From Kastovskya adunca ATA6-11-RM4 (GTDB lineage: Bacteria > Cyanobacteriota > Cyanobacteriia > Cyanobacteriales > Coleofasciculaceae): 64,000 nucleotides of DNA. Location of the stretch: NCBI GenBank assembly GCA_019359445.1, contig JAHHHJ010000004.1, forward strand, positions 62,001 through 126,000. Reading direction: 5' to 3'. Position numbers and translations under genes: made by a program. The stretch's first letter is position 1. Each line of letters begins with the position of its first letter. Below, in pieces: positions 34,237 to 41,940 of the stretch. The notes under the pieces were generated by a model. The model ran no database searches. It had not been told where the DNA came from and saw only the letters and a list, made by a program, of their open reading frames with translations.

Positions 34237-34288
34237 CTCACGCCGAAGTCTCACGCCGAAGTCTCACGCCGAAGTCTCACGCCGAAGT
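34237..34288. repeat. Four tandem 13-bp repeats CTCACGCCGAAGT
   Basis: Four exact, contiguous copies at 34237, 34250, 34263 and 34276, preceded by a diverged actgag copy. The array is intergenic, 24 bp after the small RHH gene. It is a dispersed cyanobacterial motif amplified in place. Confidence 0.95.
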
Positions 34289-34354
34289 GAAGGACAGGGC
34301 TTGTATCCCATTATTTTCGGTCAATGAGGTCGCTTTTGAGGGCATATAAACAAA

Positions 34355-34377
34355 TAGAGTGGACATTGCCCACTCTA
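34355..34377 (-). terminator. Terminator of the 34416 gene
   Basis: 8-bp stem TAGAGTGG / CCACTCTA with a 7-nt loop, followed on the minus strand by TTTGTTT. It lies 39 bp past the stop of the exported-protein gene. Confidence 0.7.
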
Positions 34378-34415
34378 CAAAATGCTTTTTTAATGGGTTA
34401 GCGAATCAAACCCTA

Positions 34416-35003
34416 CTATTGATAGCTAGCTTTACAGGTATTTAAGAGCCGTTGGTCGTTTTCGCTAACTTGAGAAATCGGTGTATATCCTTCCAGTTGC
34501 ACTGAGTGCGGGTAGGTAACAGAATCGTAGCTATCTTGAGTCCTTAACTGGTTACCCGCATAAGCCACTTCCGTTGGCTGATTGAGGGCAATAGTGTGAG
34601 AAACTGCTGTCTGGTCGTAAGGATTTACCATGGTTAAGTCCATTTTCTCCGACTGCAATGTGCCGTAGAAGCAACTGAACTCGGAGCCAGGGAGGTACAT
34701 CGCGCCCACTACATTACCGCCATTGGCTTCAAAGACTAGATACTCTTGACCAATCTGCTCAGGTTGGGGGGTCTGTCCGTAGAGGTAGGTTCCGTTAGCG
34801 ATCGCTTTACTGGAGGTGGCGACTGGTACAGCGGCAACAACTACGGAATCAGAGTTTTGCACTTGTTGTTGAGCTTTTGCTGCCTGAAAAAACGCTCCAC
34901 TCGCGGCAACTCCAACGGTGAGGAATAACCCGGTGAGAGGCAAATGTAGGCGATTAAGTGTTGGACGACCTTGTGATATTAATTTAGTTAGTTGGCTAAA
35001 CAC
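34416..35003 (-). CDS. Exported protein of unknown function
   Basis: A 195-residue protein not assigned to a family. The N-terminus has a basic region (SQGRPTLNRLHLP), a hydrophobic core at about 24-40 and AKA-QQQ, a plausible signal peptidase I site at about 44, so it is periplasmic or thylakoid-luminal. The mature domain starts after a Val/Ala-rich stretch with NGTYLYGQTPQPEQIGQEYLVFE and contains two Cys (about 111 and 190) that may form a disulphide. It is similar in style to cyanobacterial stress-related exported proteins. The region upstream is rich in AACGGTT palindromes, suggesting regulated expression. Confidence 0.65.
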   Translation of the reverse strand: MFSQLTKLISQGRPTLNRLHLPLTGLFLTVGVAASGAFFQAAKAQQQVQNSDSVVVAAVPVATSSKAIANGTYLYGQTPQPEQIGQEYLVFEANGGNVVGAMYLPGSEFSCFYGTLQSEKMDLTMVNPYDQTAVSHTIALNQPTEVAYAGNQLRTQDSYDSVTYPHSVQLEGYTPISQVSENDQRLLNTCKASYQ

Positions 35004-35356
35004 CGTAGTTACCCCTTTTAAAAATTGTTTAAACGTTGCACCTTGAAAGAGCCAAAATGAAGAAAAAACCGACTTAAAACTTTTATATGGCTATTTTTTA
35101 AGTGTTTCTGTAACGGTTATAAACGGTGGAAATGTTCTTTTTCGATTAGTGCCTGACGGTTCATCAACCGTCACAGTTGGTAAACTATCGTAATCCTATA
35201 ACCGTTATTAATTGAGAACTTCATACCCCAGTTACTAAACAATACCTAAGTTGTAGTACCTAACCGCTCTCTCAAATGGGTGAATTTACCTTCAGACTTG
35301 TGGATGATAGCTTCACGAGTGTTCGGTAGAATTTCGTAATAAGTTTACAAACGTTT
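35004..35356. promoter_or_regulatory. Upstream region with AACGGTT palindromes
   Basis: It separates the exported-protein gene from the sigma factor terminator. It carries TAACGGTTAT (35111-35120) facing ATAACCGTTA (about 35200), and between them a perfect hairpin TGACGGTT-CATC-AACCGTCA (35154-35173). The repeated AACGGT half-site in both orientations looks like a cluster of operator sites for one regulator. Confidence 0.4.
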
Positions 35357-35392
35357 ACAAAAAAAAGTGGCAACAATTTCTTGCTACCACTT
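35357..35392 (-). terminator. Rho-independent terminator of the sigma gene
   Basis: On the minus strand, AAGTGGTAGCAA pairs with TTGTTGCCACTT across a GAAA tetraloop (two G-U pairs), followed by at least six T. It lies 38 bp past the stop of the group-2 sigma gene. Confidence 0.92.
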
Positions 35393-35429
35393 GGAGTAAT
35401 TTTTAGGTTTAACCCGCTACGGGTTATGA

Positions 35430-36413
35430 CTAACTAGCGATGTACTCTTTGACAGTCGCATGACGCCGACGCAGGTGTGCCAGCGCTTGGTGCTCTAGCT
35501 GACGCACTCGCTCCCGGCTGAGGTTGAGTCGTTGACCAACCTTTGCCAGAGATAGCTCATTGCCATCTTCTAAGCCAAAGCGTAGGGACAGTACTTCTCG
35601 CTGTTGGGGAGTGAGTTCGGCAAGCAGTTTATCGAGGTCTTGCCGTAAGGACTCTTGAGTCGTGTAGTTGACTGGGGTTAAGCCCTCGTCTTCAAGGAGT
35701 TCGGACAACTCAGTATCTTGATTATCTCCGACGCGAACATCAAGAGAAATTGGCTGACGGGCAACGCTTAGATATTCCCGGATCTGGGAGGGTTCTAAGT
35801 CCAGCTCTTTAGCGATCTCAGCAGCGGTGGCGCTACGCCCCAGTGTCTGAGCCAGTTCCCGCTGTACTTTTTTGATTTTGTTGAGCTTTTCGGTAATGTG
35901 AATCGGCAGTCGAATCGCCCGCGCTTGTTGCGCGATCGCTCGCGTAATCGCCTGACGAATCCACCAGTAGGCATAGGTGGAAAACTTATAACCCCGCATC
36001 GGGTCAAACTTCTCAACACCTCGTTCTAAACCTAAGGTACCTTCCTGGATTAAGTCCAGAAACTCCATGTTGCGCTTTTGGTACTTCTTAGCGATCGCGA
36101 CAACAAGACGCAGGTTCGCTTCGATCATCTTGCGCTTGGCTCGCGTTCCTAAAGTAATTGCCTTATTTAGCGCGGCTTCGTCTAGCCCAACCTGTTCAGC
36201 CCACTCCTGAGTAGTTGGTTCATGCTCCAACGTTGCAGTTAAAGCTTCTTGAGCTTCTAGCAGTGACATCATGTGCTGCACTTGCTTACCATAAACGATC
36301 TCTTGTTCATGGGTAAGTAGTGGCACGCGACCGATCTCATGGAGATAGGTACGAACCATGTCTGCTGACAACGTGGGCTGGGTGGTTTTTTTCTTAGTTT
36401 TATCAGTGGACAT
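35430..36413 (-). CDS. Group-2 RpoD-like sigma factor
   Basis: A 327-residue sigma-70 factor of the cyanobacterial group-2 class, lacking the long N-terminal region 1.1 of the principal factor. Region 1.2 begins DMVRTYLHEIGRVPLL. Region 2 is complete (NLRLVVAIAKKYQKRNMEF..., GYKFSTYAYWWIRQAITRAI). Region 3 follows, and the region 4 HTH is LSLAKVGQRLNLSRERVRQLE near the end. The YLHEIGR form is nearest to SigB/SigD-type factors, but I do not assign a letter. Such factors respond to light, heat, carbon or nitrogen. It has an excellent terminator and a 930-bp upstream region with a duplicated, structured element. Confidence 0.93.
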   Translation of the reverse strand: MSTDKTKKKTTQPTLSADMVRTYLHEIGRVPLLTHEQEIVYGKQVQHMMSLLEAQEALTATLEHEPTTQEWAEQVGLDEAALNKAITLGTRAKRKMIEANLRLVVAIAKKYQKRNMEFLDLIQEGTLGLERGVEKFDPMRGYKFSTYAYWWIRQAITRAIAQQARAIRLPIHITEKLNKIKKVQRELAQTLGRSATAAEIAKELDLEPSQIREYLSVARQPISLDVRVGDNQDTELSELLEDEGLTPVNYTTQESLRQDLDKLLAELTPQQREVLSLRFGLEDGNELSLAKVGQRLNLSRERVRQLEHQALAHLRRRHATVKEYIAS

Positions 36414-36793
36414 CTGTGAGTGGTAACTCCGTAAACAAGCAACAAGTCTGTGGCTAGAACTGCTCCTCAGGAAAGCTGTGATCTTCTTATGTATCCTGAG
36501 GATAGGGAACTAAATCAATGGGCTACATCTGGTAAAAGATGTATAAACCGCCTGCCTTCATTCAGACAGGAGATCTAGGCGTGAATATCAAAATCTTTAA
36601 CGTTTAACGAATGTTTATCTAAGTCAAGTCTGCGGCGTTCCTTACTCCGTCACTGCTCTTTAACTGGTAAAGCAACAACTTGAAGTCAATATGAGTTTGC
36701 TTTACTCTATGGTATTACAAACTTAGACGCTGGTAAAGTAAAAAAAGTTCAACAATTTACGATTTGGACGATGGTGCTGTAACATGACGGTAA
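36414..36793. promoter_or_regulatory. Sigma gene upstream region, proximal part
   Basis: 380 bp directly upstream of the group-2 sigma start, AT-rich between 36580 and 36780. It must hold the sigma promoter or a long leader. No reading frame or strong hairpin is supported. Confidence 0.35.
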
Positions 36794-37063
36794 TACTCCT
36801 CAAGACACCGTTAGAACTCACTTCCTAACATTGCATCCTTACTTTAATGATCGCTCAGAAACCCCTCCACTGAGACAGCCGATAGACGGAGATAACCGTA
36901 CTTGTTTCGGTGGTAATATCTATAATCCTTGGTACTCCTCAAGACACAAATCAGGATTAACTGACGACCACCACCTTGCATCCTTACTTTTTATAATCGC
37001 CCAGGGACTCCAGAGCGGAGGGATTAGATAGAGGGAGATAACCGTACTGATTCTGGTGGTAAT
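36794..37063. repeat. Tandem two-unit structured element (candidate RNA)
   Basis: Two units share four blocks in the same order: TACTCCTCAAGACAC (36794, 36933), TTGCATCCTTACTTT (36831, 36976), GGAGATAACCGTACT (36888, 37034) and GGTGGTAAT (36909, 37055). The spacing is 139-146 bp. Between blocks 1 and 2, and between 2 and 3, each unit has a hairpin at the same place but of different sequence: GTTAG/CTAAC and ATCG-CTCAG/CTGAG-CGAT in unit 1, TCAG/CTGA and AATC-CTCC/GGAG-GATT in unit 2. A TATAAT lies 6 bp before block 1 of unit 2. This looks like conserved single-stranded blocks around covarying stems, on either strand. Confidence 0.55.
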
Positions 37064-37343
37064 CTCTGGAACTAGGGATTTGAGATAGTTGCGTAGCAGC
37101 AAGGAAGCGTCAACCGTTAGCCATAACAACTAACAACTGACGCCCCTCTACTGGGGACTAAAAAGTAGAGATATCTCCGGTGACGATGCAATCAATCGGT
37201 ACGCCTTAAAACTCTGTGGGGAGTTGCTTGCAGATGTTGGGAGAACAGACGTAGATTCGTAGCGATCGCTCGCCGATGCCCAAATCCCTTACTTCAGGTG
37301 TCATCTACCAGAAAGCTCAGATGAGGAATTAAGGTAAAGAGTT
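37064..37343. other. Intergenic remainder before the GNAT gene
   Basis: No supported gene. A small T-rich stretch and scattered GATCG motifs are seen. It follows the tandem element and ends at the acetyltransferase stop. Confidence 0.3.
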
Positions 37344-37898
37344 TTAAGGTGCAATGGCATTAGGGGCGTCGAGTTTGAAGAGGAGGAGTTCGACACCGTC
37401 GTAATACCTATTTGTGCGCCCCATTGGTTCCATTCCCAATCTCTGTGTGACGCGGATTGAAGCATTATTTTCCGGCTTCACCACGGCATATAGCACTGGC
37501 AAATGCAAAACATTAAATCCGTAATCAACGATCGCTCGTCCTGCTTCCGTTGCGTATCCTTTACCCCAAGAAGCCTGTCGAAAGTGCCAGCCCACCTCAT
37601 AGTCCTGAGTAGGCAAACCATCATTATCGGGTAGTTGTTTAAGAAGAATGGCTCCCACAGCTCTTGTGGTTTCCTTTTCAACAACTGCCCAAGAGCCAGT
37701 CCCGTTATTGAATTGGTTATAGCGCTCGATTGTTTCAGTCAGCCTCTGACGTAGCGTCTCGACGTTTGCTTCCGTCTTACCGCTGCCAATAAAGCGCATC
37801 ACTTCCGGATCACCATAAATTTCAAAGGCTTGTTCTGCATCCAGCTGAGGCATCCAACGGCGAACAACTAGGCGATCGCTTTCAAAAAGGGTAGTCAT
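37344..37898 (-). CDS. GNAT acetyltransferase (RimJ/RimL type)
   Basis: A 184-residue acetyltransferase starting at the ATG at 37898 (MTTLFESDRLVVRRW); a longer TTG start is less likely. The opening TERLxLRxW-like strand, the DYEVGWHFRQASWGKGYATEAG core with the acetyl-CoA loop (WGKGYATEA in place of Q/RxxGxG/A) and the closing ENNASIRVTQRLGM pattern are those of the ribosomal-protein-Ser/Ala acetyltransferase branch (Acetyltransf_3). Substrates of this group range from ribosomal proteins to small amines. AGGAT lies upstream of the start. Confidence 0.88.
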   Translation of the reverse strand: MTTLFESDRLVVRRWMPQLDAEQAFEIYGDPEVMRFIGSGKTEANVETLRQRLTETIERYNQFNNGTGSWAVVEKETTRAVGAILLKQLPDNDGLPTQDYEVGWHFRQASWGKGYATEAGRAIVDYGFNVLHLPVLYAVVKPENNASIRVTQRLGMEPMGRTNRYYDGVELLLFKLDAPNAIAP

Positions 37899-38004
37899 TA
37901 GATAGGAAAATCCTCTAGAGAGACTCAAAGGCAACAGTCACGTTACCAACGCCTCTATCTTGTTCCAAAATCCCAGATAGAGGCGGGAAAGGGGAAATTC
38001 AACG

Positions 38005-38027
38005 CCCCTCTCCGTGGCGGGGAGGGG
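38005..38027 (-). terminator. GC-rich hairpin downstream of xylB
   Basis: 10-bp stem CCCCTCTCCG / CGGGGAGGGG with a TGG loop and one G-U pair, 47 bp past the xylB stop. It is a dispersed cyanobacterial palindrome and a likely terminator. Confidence 0.55.
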
Positions 38028-38073
38028 TTGGGGGAAGGGTCAAACTTAGAACTCCGAGGGTTTTACGCTGAGG

Positions 38074-39525
38074 CTAGCCTCGCGATCGCCTACTGAGTTG
38101 AGGATAAAGCGCACAGTAGCGCTCCCATGCTTCGGCTAGGGCTGACTCAAAATGTCCTGGAGTCGCGGCTAGGGTTGGTGCTGGGGTGAGTTGGTGGATT
38201 GTTGAGGTGTCAGTATAGATACCCGTCCCCATTCCAGCAAGGATGGCAGCGCCTCGCGCCGAAGCTGCCGTTACCGCCGTGGTGTACAGGGGAACTCTCA
38301 GAATATCTGCAAGCAACTGCTGCCACGCTATTTCTTGCGTACCTCCGCCGGATAGTTGCAGTTGAGTCGTGCTAGCTCCTGTAGCTTCTAGGGCTTCTAA
38401 GCCTTGTCGCAAAGCAAAGGCAACCCCCTCCAAGGCAGCACGCATCAGATGGGAGGGGCTGTGGTGGAGTCCTAGCCCTACCCAGGCACCTCGTGCGTTG
38501 GGGTCAAGATGGGGAGTGCGTTCCCCTGTGAGATAGGGTAAAAAGACTAAACCCTCACATCCTGGCGGTACGGCGAAGGCTTCGGCGTATACTTGCTGCC
38601 AGCTCATACCCAAAATGCCTCGCACCCATTCCAAGGCTAAACCCGCATTTTGGATGGCGGCTAGAGCATACCATTGTTTTGGGAGGGCGGTACGATACAG
38701 GTGAGTGCAACCTTGGGAATCGACCATCGGTTGAGAGCAAAGGGCGATAATTTGAGCGCCGGAACCGATGGTGAGTTGCACTAAACCTGGCTCTAGGAGT
38801 CCATTACCTAGGGCGGCGGCGGCGGTATCGGCAGCTCCGGCAACTACGGGTAAGCTAGCAGGTAAACCTAGATGTTCAGAAGCCTTAGCGGTCAGGTAGC
38901 CAGCGATGCTGCTAGAGGGGATGATTTGAGGCAGCCAGTCACTGCGGAGATTTAGGGCTTCGATGGTTTCAAATGCCCAGTTATCGGCGAGCAGGTCGTA
39001 CAGTAATGTTCCGGAGGCGTCGGAGGGTTCTGTGGCAACTGTGTCTGTTAGTTGGAGGCGCAGCCAGTCTTTGGGCTGAAGTGCCCAGCGAGCAGTGTTG
39101 TAAAGTTGGGGTTCGCGATCGCGCAACCACAATAAACTCGCACCTGCCATCCCTGCGGTAATCGGGTTTGCCAATCGTGCTTGCTTCTGTCCATCTAGCT
39201 CGTGATAAGCAGCGAGGGTTTCGCCAGAGCGTGTATCTGCCCAGAGAATCGCCGGACGCAGGGCTGACCCTTCCGCATCGCTCAGAACAACGCCGTGCAT
39301 TTGTCCGGAGAGTCCGATCGCCTGAATTTGATTGGCATCATCTACGGTGGCAGTTCTTACCGCGATCGCGACAGCATTCCACCAGTCTGCGGGATTAGAC
39401 TCTGCCCAACCCGGGTGCGGTGCTAAGACAGGATAGGTACTGGAGGCTTCCCTGATCACTGTGCCATCGGTTGCCAGGAGTAACGCTTTGACAGAACCTG
39501 TCCCTAAATCAATACCTAGCAGCAT
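38074..39525 (-). CDS. xylB: Xylulokinase (FGGY family)
   Basis: A 483-residue carbohydrate kinase, predicted to phosphorylate D-xylulose to feed the pentose phosphate pathway. It has the N-terminal phosphate loop GIDLGTGSVK (4-13), SGQMHGVVL near 73 (the form characteristic of xylulokinases, with Asp in ADTAAAALGNGL as the later catalytic-type segment) and an adenosine motif SGGGTQEIAWQQLLAD near 393. Length matches the family. No xylose isomerase or transporter is adjacent. D-ribulose or related ketose kinases are the alternatives in cyanobacteria. Confidence 0.88.
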   Translation of the reverse strand: MLLGIDLGTGSVKALLLATDGTVIREASSTYPVLAPHPGWAESNPADWWNAVAIAVRTATVDDANQIQAIGLSGQMHGVVLSDAEGSALRPAILWADTRSGETLAAYHELDGQKQARLANPITAGMAGASLLWLRDREPQLYNTARWALQPKDWLRLQLTDTVATEPSDASGTLLYDLLADNWAFETIEALNLRSDWLPQIIPSSSIAGYLTAKASEHLGLPASLPVVAGAADTAAAALGNGLLEPGLVQLTIGSGAQIIALCSQPMVDSQGCTHLYRTALPKQWYALAAIQNAGLALEWVRGILGMSWQQVYAEAFAVPPGCEGLVFLPYLTGERTPHLDPNARGAWVGLGLHHSPSHLMRAALEGVAFALRQGLEALEATGASTTQLQLSGGGTQEIAWQQLLADILRVPLYTTAVTAASARGAAILAGMGTGIYTDTSTIHQLTPAPTLAATPGHFESALAEAWERYCALYPQLSRRSRG

Positions 39526-39586
39526 CTGAGGATTTTTGTCCAGTTGTACTCAATCCGGTTAAAGGCGAAATGACGTCACACAGATG

Positions 39587-40555
39587 CTAATTTTTGTGCA
39601 GAAAAGCATCAAGATTGGCAAAAGAGCCACCATAGAAAGACGTTGCCTTTTCGCCTCCCTTCAGTTCAACCGTCATTTTTGTAAACACCTCTTCACCCAT
39701 TCCTGAATCTTGAAAATATTGATAGAGCGTTTCTCCCAAGGCAATATCTAAACCAATTTTTTTGCTAGCGGCTTCTAGGTTAAAAGCCTTCTTCACAGTA
39801 TTTCCGAGCGCTGTATATTCTAGATGATCCTCATGGCTAGCATCGCTATCTACCATTGCATAACCTGTATTGACTCCTACCCCAATCGGCAATGAGAAGG
39901 GTAAAGGATACTGCTGGTTCAGCGCTGATGTCATGGCGTACAGGGCGCTAATAGTTTCACAGATATTCTGCACTTCTTCGATGTTGACGTTTTGAGGGTG
40001 ATGACACCACACCGCCACAATGGCATCCCCGACATAGCGATCGACCCAACCATCATAGTGGCGGATAATTGTCTCCGCCTCGCGAAACCAGGTGCCGATC
40101 ACTTTTGAGAGGATTTTTCCATCCACTTGCTGAGTCAGGGCTTTGAAGTTGCGGATATCAACCACCAGCACGGAAATTAGGCAACGGACGCGCTTGAAAA
40201 ATACAGAGGAGTTCGTGCCATCGGAGGAGGATTGAGGTTCTGTTTGAGGGCGATGAAACGCTAACTTGCTATTGCCAAAGGTTAAGCGATCGCCATCTTG
40301 CAAAGTCACGGGCAAAATCACCCGCTGTCCATTCACAAAGGAACCATTACGGCTGCCTAAATCGATCAGATAGATGTCACCGCTTTCGGTGCAGTGCAAC
40401 AGCGCGTGGCGTCGAGACACCGATTGCTCTAGCAGCAGCACGTCGCTGTGCTTGCTACGACCAACTATCCAGCGGTTTGTCCCCGCCAATGGCAGAGGAC
40501 GCTGAGCCTTGTCAGCATCAACAAGTAAATAAGGAGTGGACGATAATGTTTCCAC
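39587..40555 (-). CDS. FHA domain fused to a degenerate class III nucleotide cyclase
   Basis: A 322-residue protein. The N-terminal FHA domain (about 25-100: GRSKHSDVLL, SVSRRHA, DLGSRNGSFVNG) is the phosphothreonine-binding type. It is followed by a class III adenylate/guanylate cyclase domain (about 125-310). Both metal-binding aspartates are there (Asp133 in VVDIRNF, Asp177 in VGDAIVAVW). The helix that should read GDxVNxAARLE instead reads GNTVKKAFNLE, so the transition-state Asn and Arg are Lys255 and Asn259. Enzymatic activity is therefore doubtful, and a binding or regulatory role is more likely. No adjacent kinase is present. Confidence 0.85.
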   Translation of the reverse strand: METLSSTPYLLVDADKAQRPLPLAGTNRWIVGRSKHSDVLLLEQSVSRRHALLHCTESGDIYLIDLGSRNGSFVNGQRVILPVTLQDGDRLTFGNSKLAFHRPQTEPQSSSDGTNSSVFFKRVRCLISVLVVDIRNFKALTQQVDGKILSKVIGTWFREAETIIRHYDGWVDRYVGDAIVAVWCHHPQNVNIEEVQNICETISALYAMTSALNQQYPLPFSLPIGVGVNTGYAMVDSDASHEDHLEYTALGNTVKKAFNLEAASKKIGLDIALGETLYQYFQDSGMGEEVFTKMTVELKGGEKATSFYGGSFANLDAFLHKN

Positions 40556-40914
40556 TGGTTTAGAAGCAGAGACTTTGGTTGAGCTCGCGTGGTAAATTTC
40601 TGTTTTGAAGTCAGCAAACCGACTACAGCAAGCTGCACTGAGTAATCTTCCCCAAGCACGTTGCTCAGACGATCTGCTATTTCCTTAAGGTACTATAGAC
40701 TGAATTTTTCCTGCCACTACTATTGGAGGAAATAGTTGCAGGCAATCCTTGGCGGAACTGAGAGGTCACAGATGCTAGGAAAAGTTAGCGTAAGAGTATG
40801 CTCAGTTAGCTTCTACGCAAAAAAATCCGATTCGTTTGGTGAGGGAATTTTCCCCTGATGCTCAGGTAATTCTGGATAGATTTGTTGAAAATCCCAGGGA
40901 ATGAACTCCATCGG

Positions 40915-41007
40915 TAGACCTCTTGCAAAAATGTACCAGACCCCCCTTAATCCCCCCTTACTAAGGGGGGATTAAGGGGGGTCTATTCGACTTATGCAAG
41001 AGGTCTA
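40915..41007. mobile_element. Short MITE-like palindrome at a gene 3' end
   Basis: 93 bp with ends TAGACCTCTTGCA / TGCAAGAGGTCTA. The core is a perfect 23-bp inverted repeat (40938-40960 and 40962-40984) with one base between, built of CCCCCC/GGGGGG blocks. The right terminal repeat supplies the TAG stop of the small gene on the minus strand (41005-41211). No transposase is nearby. Confidence 0.8.
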
Positions 41008-41211
41008 GTTGAGTTTGAGAGCATTAACGGGAACTTCATCCCAGGATTCTACTGTCCTAAGACGCGCTACCCAGCCGGAAGATGTTTGCGCGGCGGTTAG
41101 GTTGTTTTTAAAAGACTTATGGCAGTCTTGCGCCATCTCTTCGTTACAGCAAGCAATACAAGAATAAAGAAGACCCGAAGGGTCAATCTGTTCGTTTACC
41201 CAAATGGTCAT
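41005..41211 (-). CDS. Small conserved-looking protein, cysteine-bearing
   Basis: A 68-residue protein, MTIWVNEQIDPSGLLYSC at its start, with CIACC and a further Cys that could make a metal site. The sequence pattern (NEEMAQDCHKSFKNN) looks like a real small cyanobacterial protein, but I cannot name its family. Its TAG stop lies inside the terminal repeat of the MITE at 40915, so the C-terminus (ALKLN) was probably set by that insertion. No signal peptide or membrane segment. A GNAT pseudogene lies 60 bp upstream. Confidence 0.6.
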   Translation of the reverse strand: MTIWVNEQIDPSGLLYSCIACCNEEMAQDCHKSFKNNLTAAQTSSGWVARLRTVESWDEVPVNALKLN

Positions 41212-41271
41212 AATTGCTGATTCCTACTCTTTAAGGCACTAATTTTAGATATAGCTGAATTTGTCAGGCTG

Positions 41272-41776
<505 letters not shown>

Positions 41777-41881
41777 TAGTTGCTTTCATTGAGCCAATCA
41801 TTGAGTCAGTCCTGAGATATTCTAGCGGATGGCAAAATGGGGAGAAAGGAGGAAAAGTACAAAGCCCAACCCACCATTACT

Positions 41882-41914
41882 AAAAAAGAGAGAAGTATTC
41901 TGTACTCCTCTCTT
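41882..41914 (-). terminator. Rho-independent terminator of the SigC-like gene
   Basis: On the minus strand, AGAGAGGAGTA pairs with TACTTCTCTCT across CAGAA, followed by TTTTT. It ends 27 bp past the sigma stop. Confidence 0.92.
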
Positions 41915-41940
41915 CAACAAATTAGCCCTTGCCAAACTTT

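Noticed and set aside
34237-34288. CRISPR-like repeat next to the TnpB nuclease
   Set aside because: The 13-bp copies are directly adjacent with no spacers. TnpB is a transposon nuclease, not a Cas12 with an array.
36794-36808. A true Yfr1 gene
   Set aside because: Only the ACTCCTC part matches; the block reads ACTCCTCAAGACAC, not ACTCCTCACAC, and the usual Yfr1 neighbours are absent. I kept it as an unknown element.
36794-37063. A known riboswitch (glutamine, cobalamin, preQ1) upstream of the sigma gene
   Set aside because: I could not match any conserved core of these classes on either strand.
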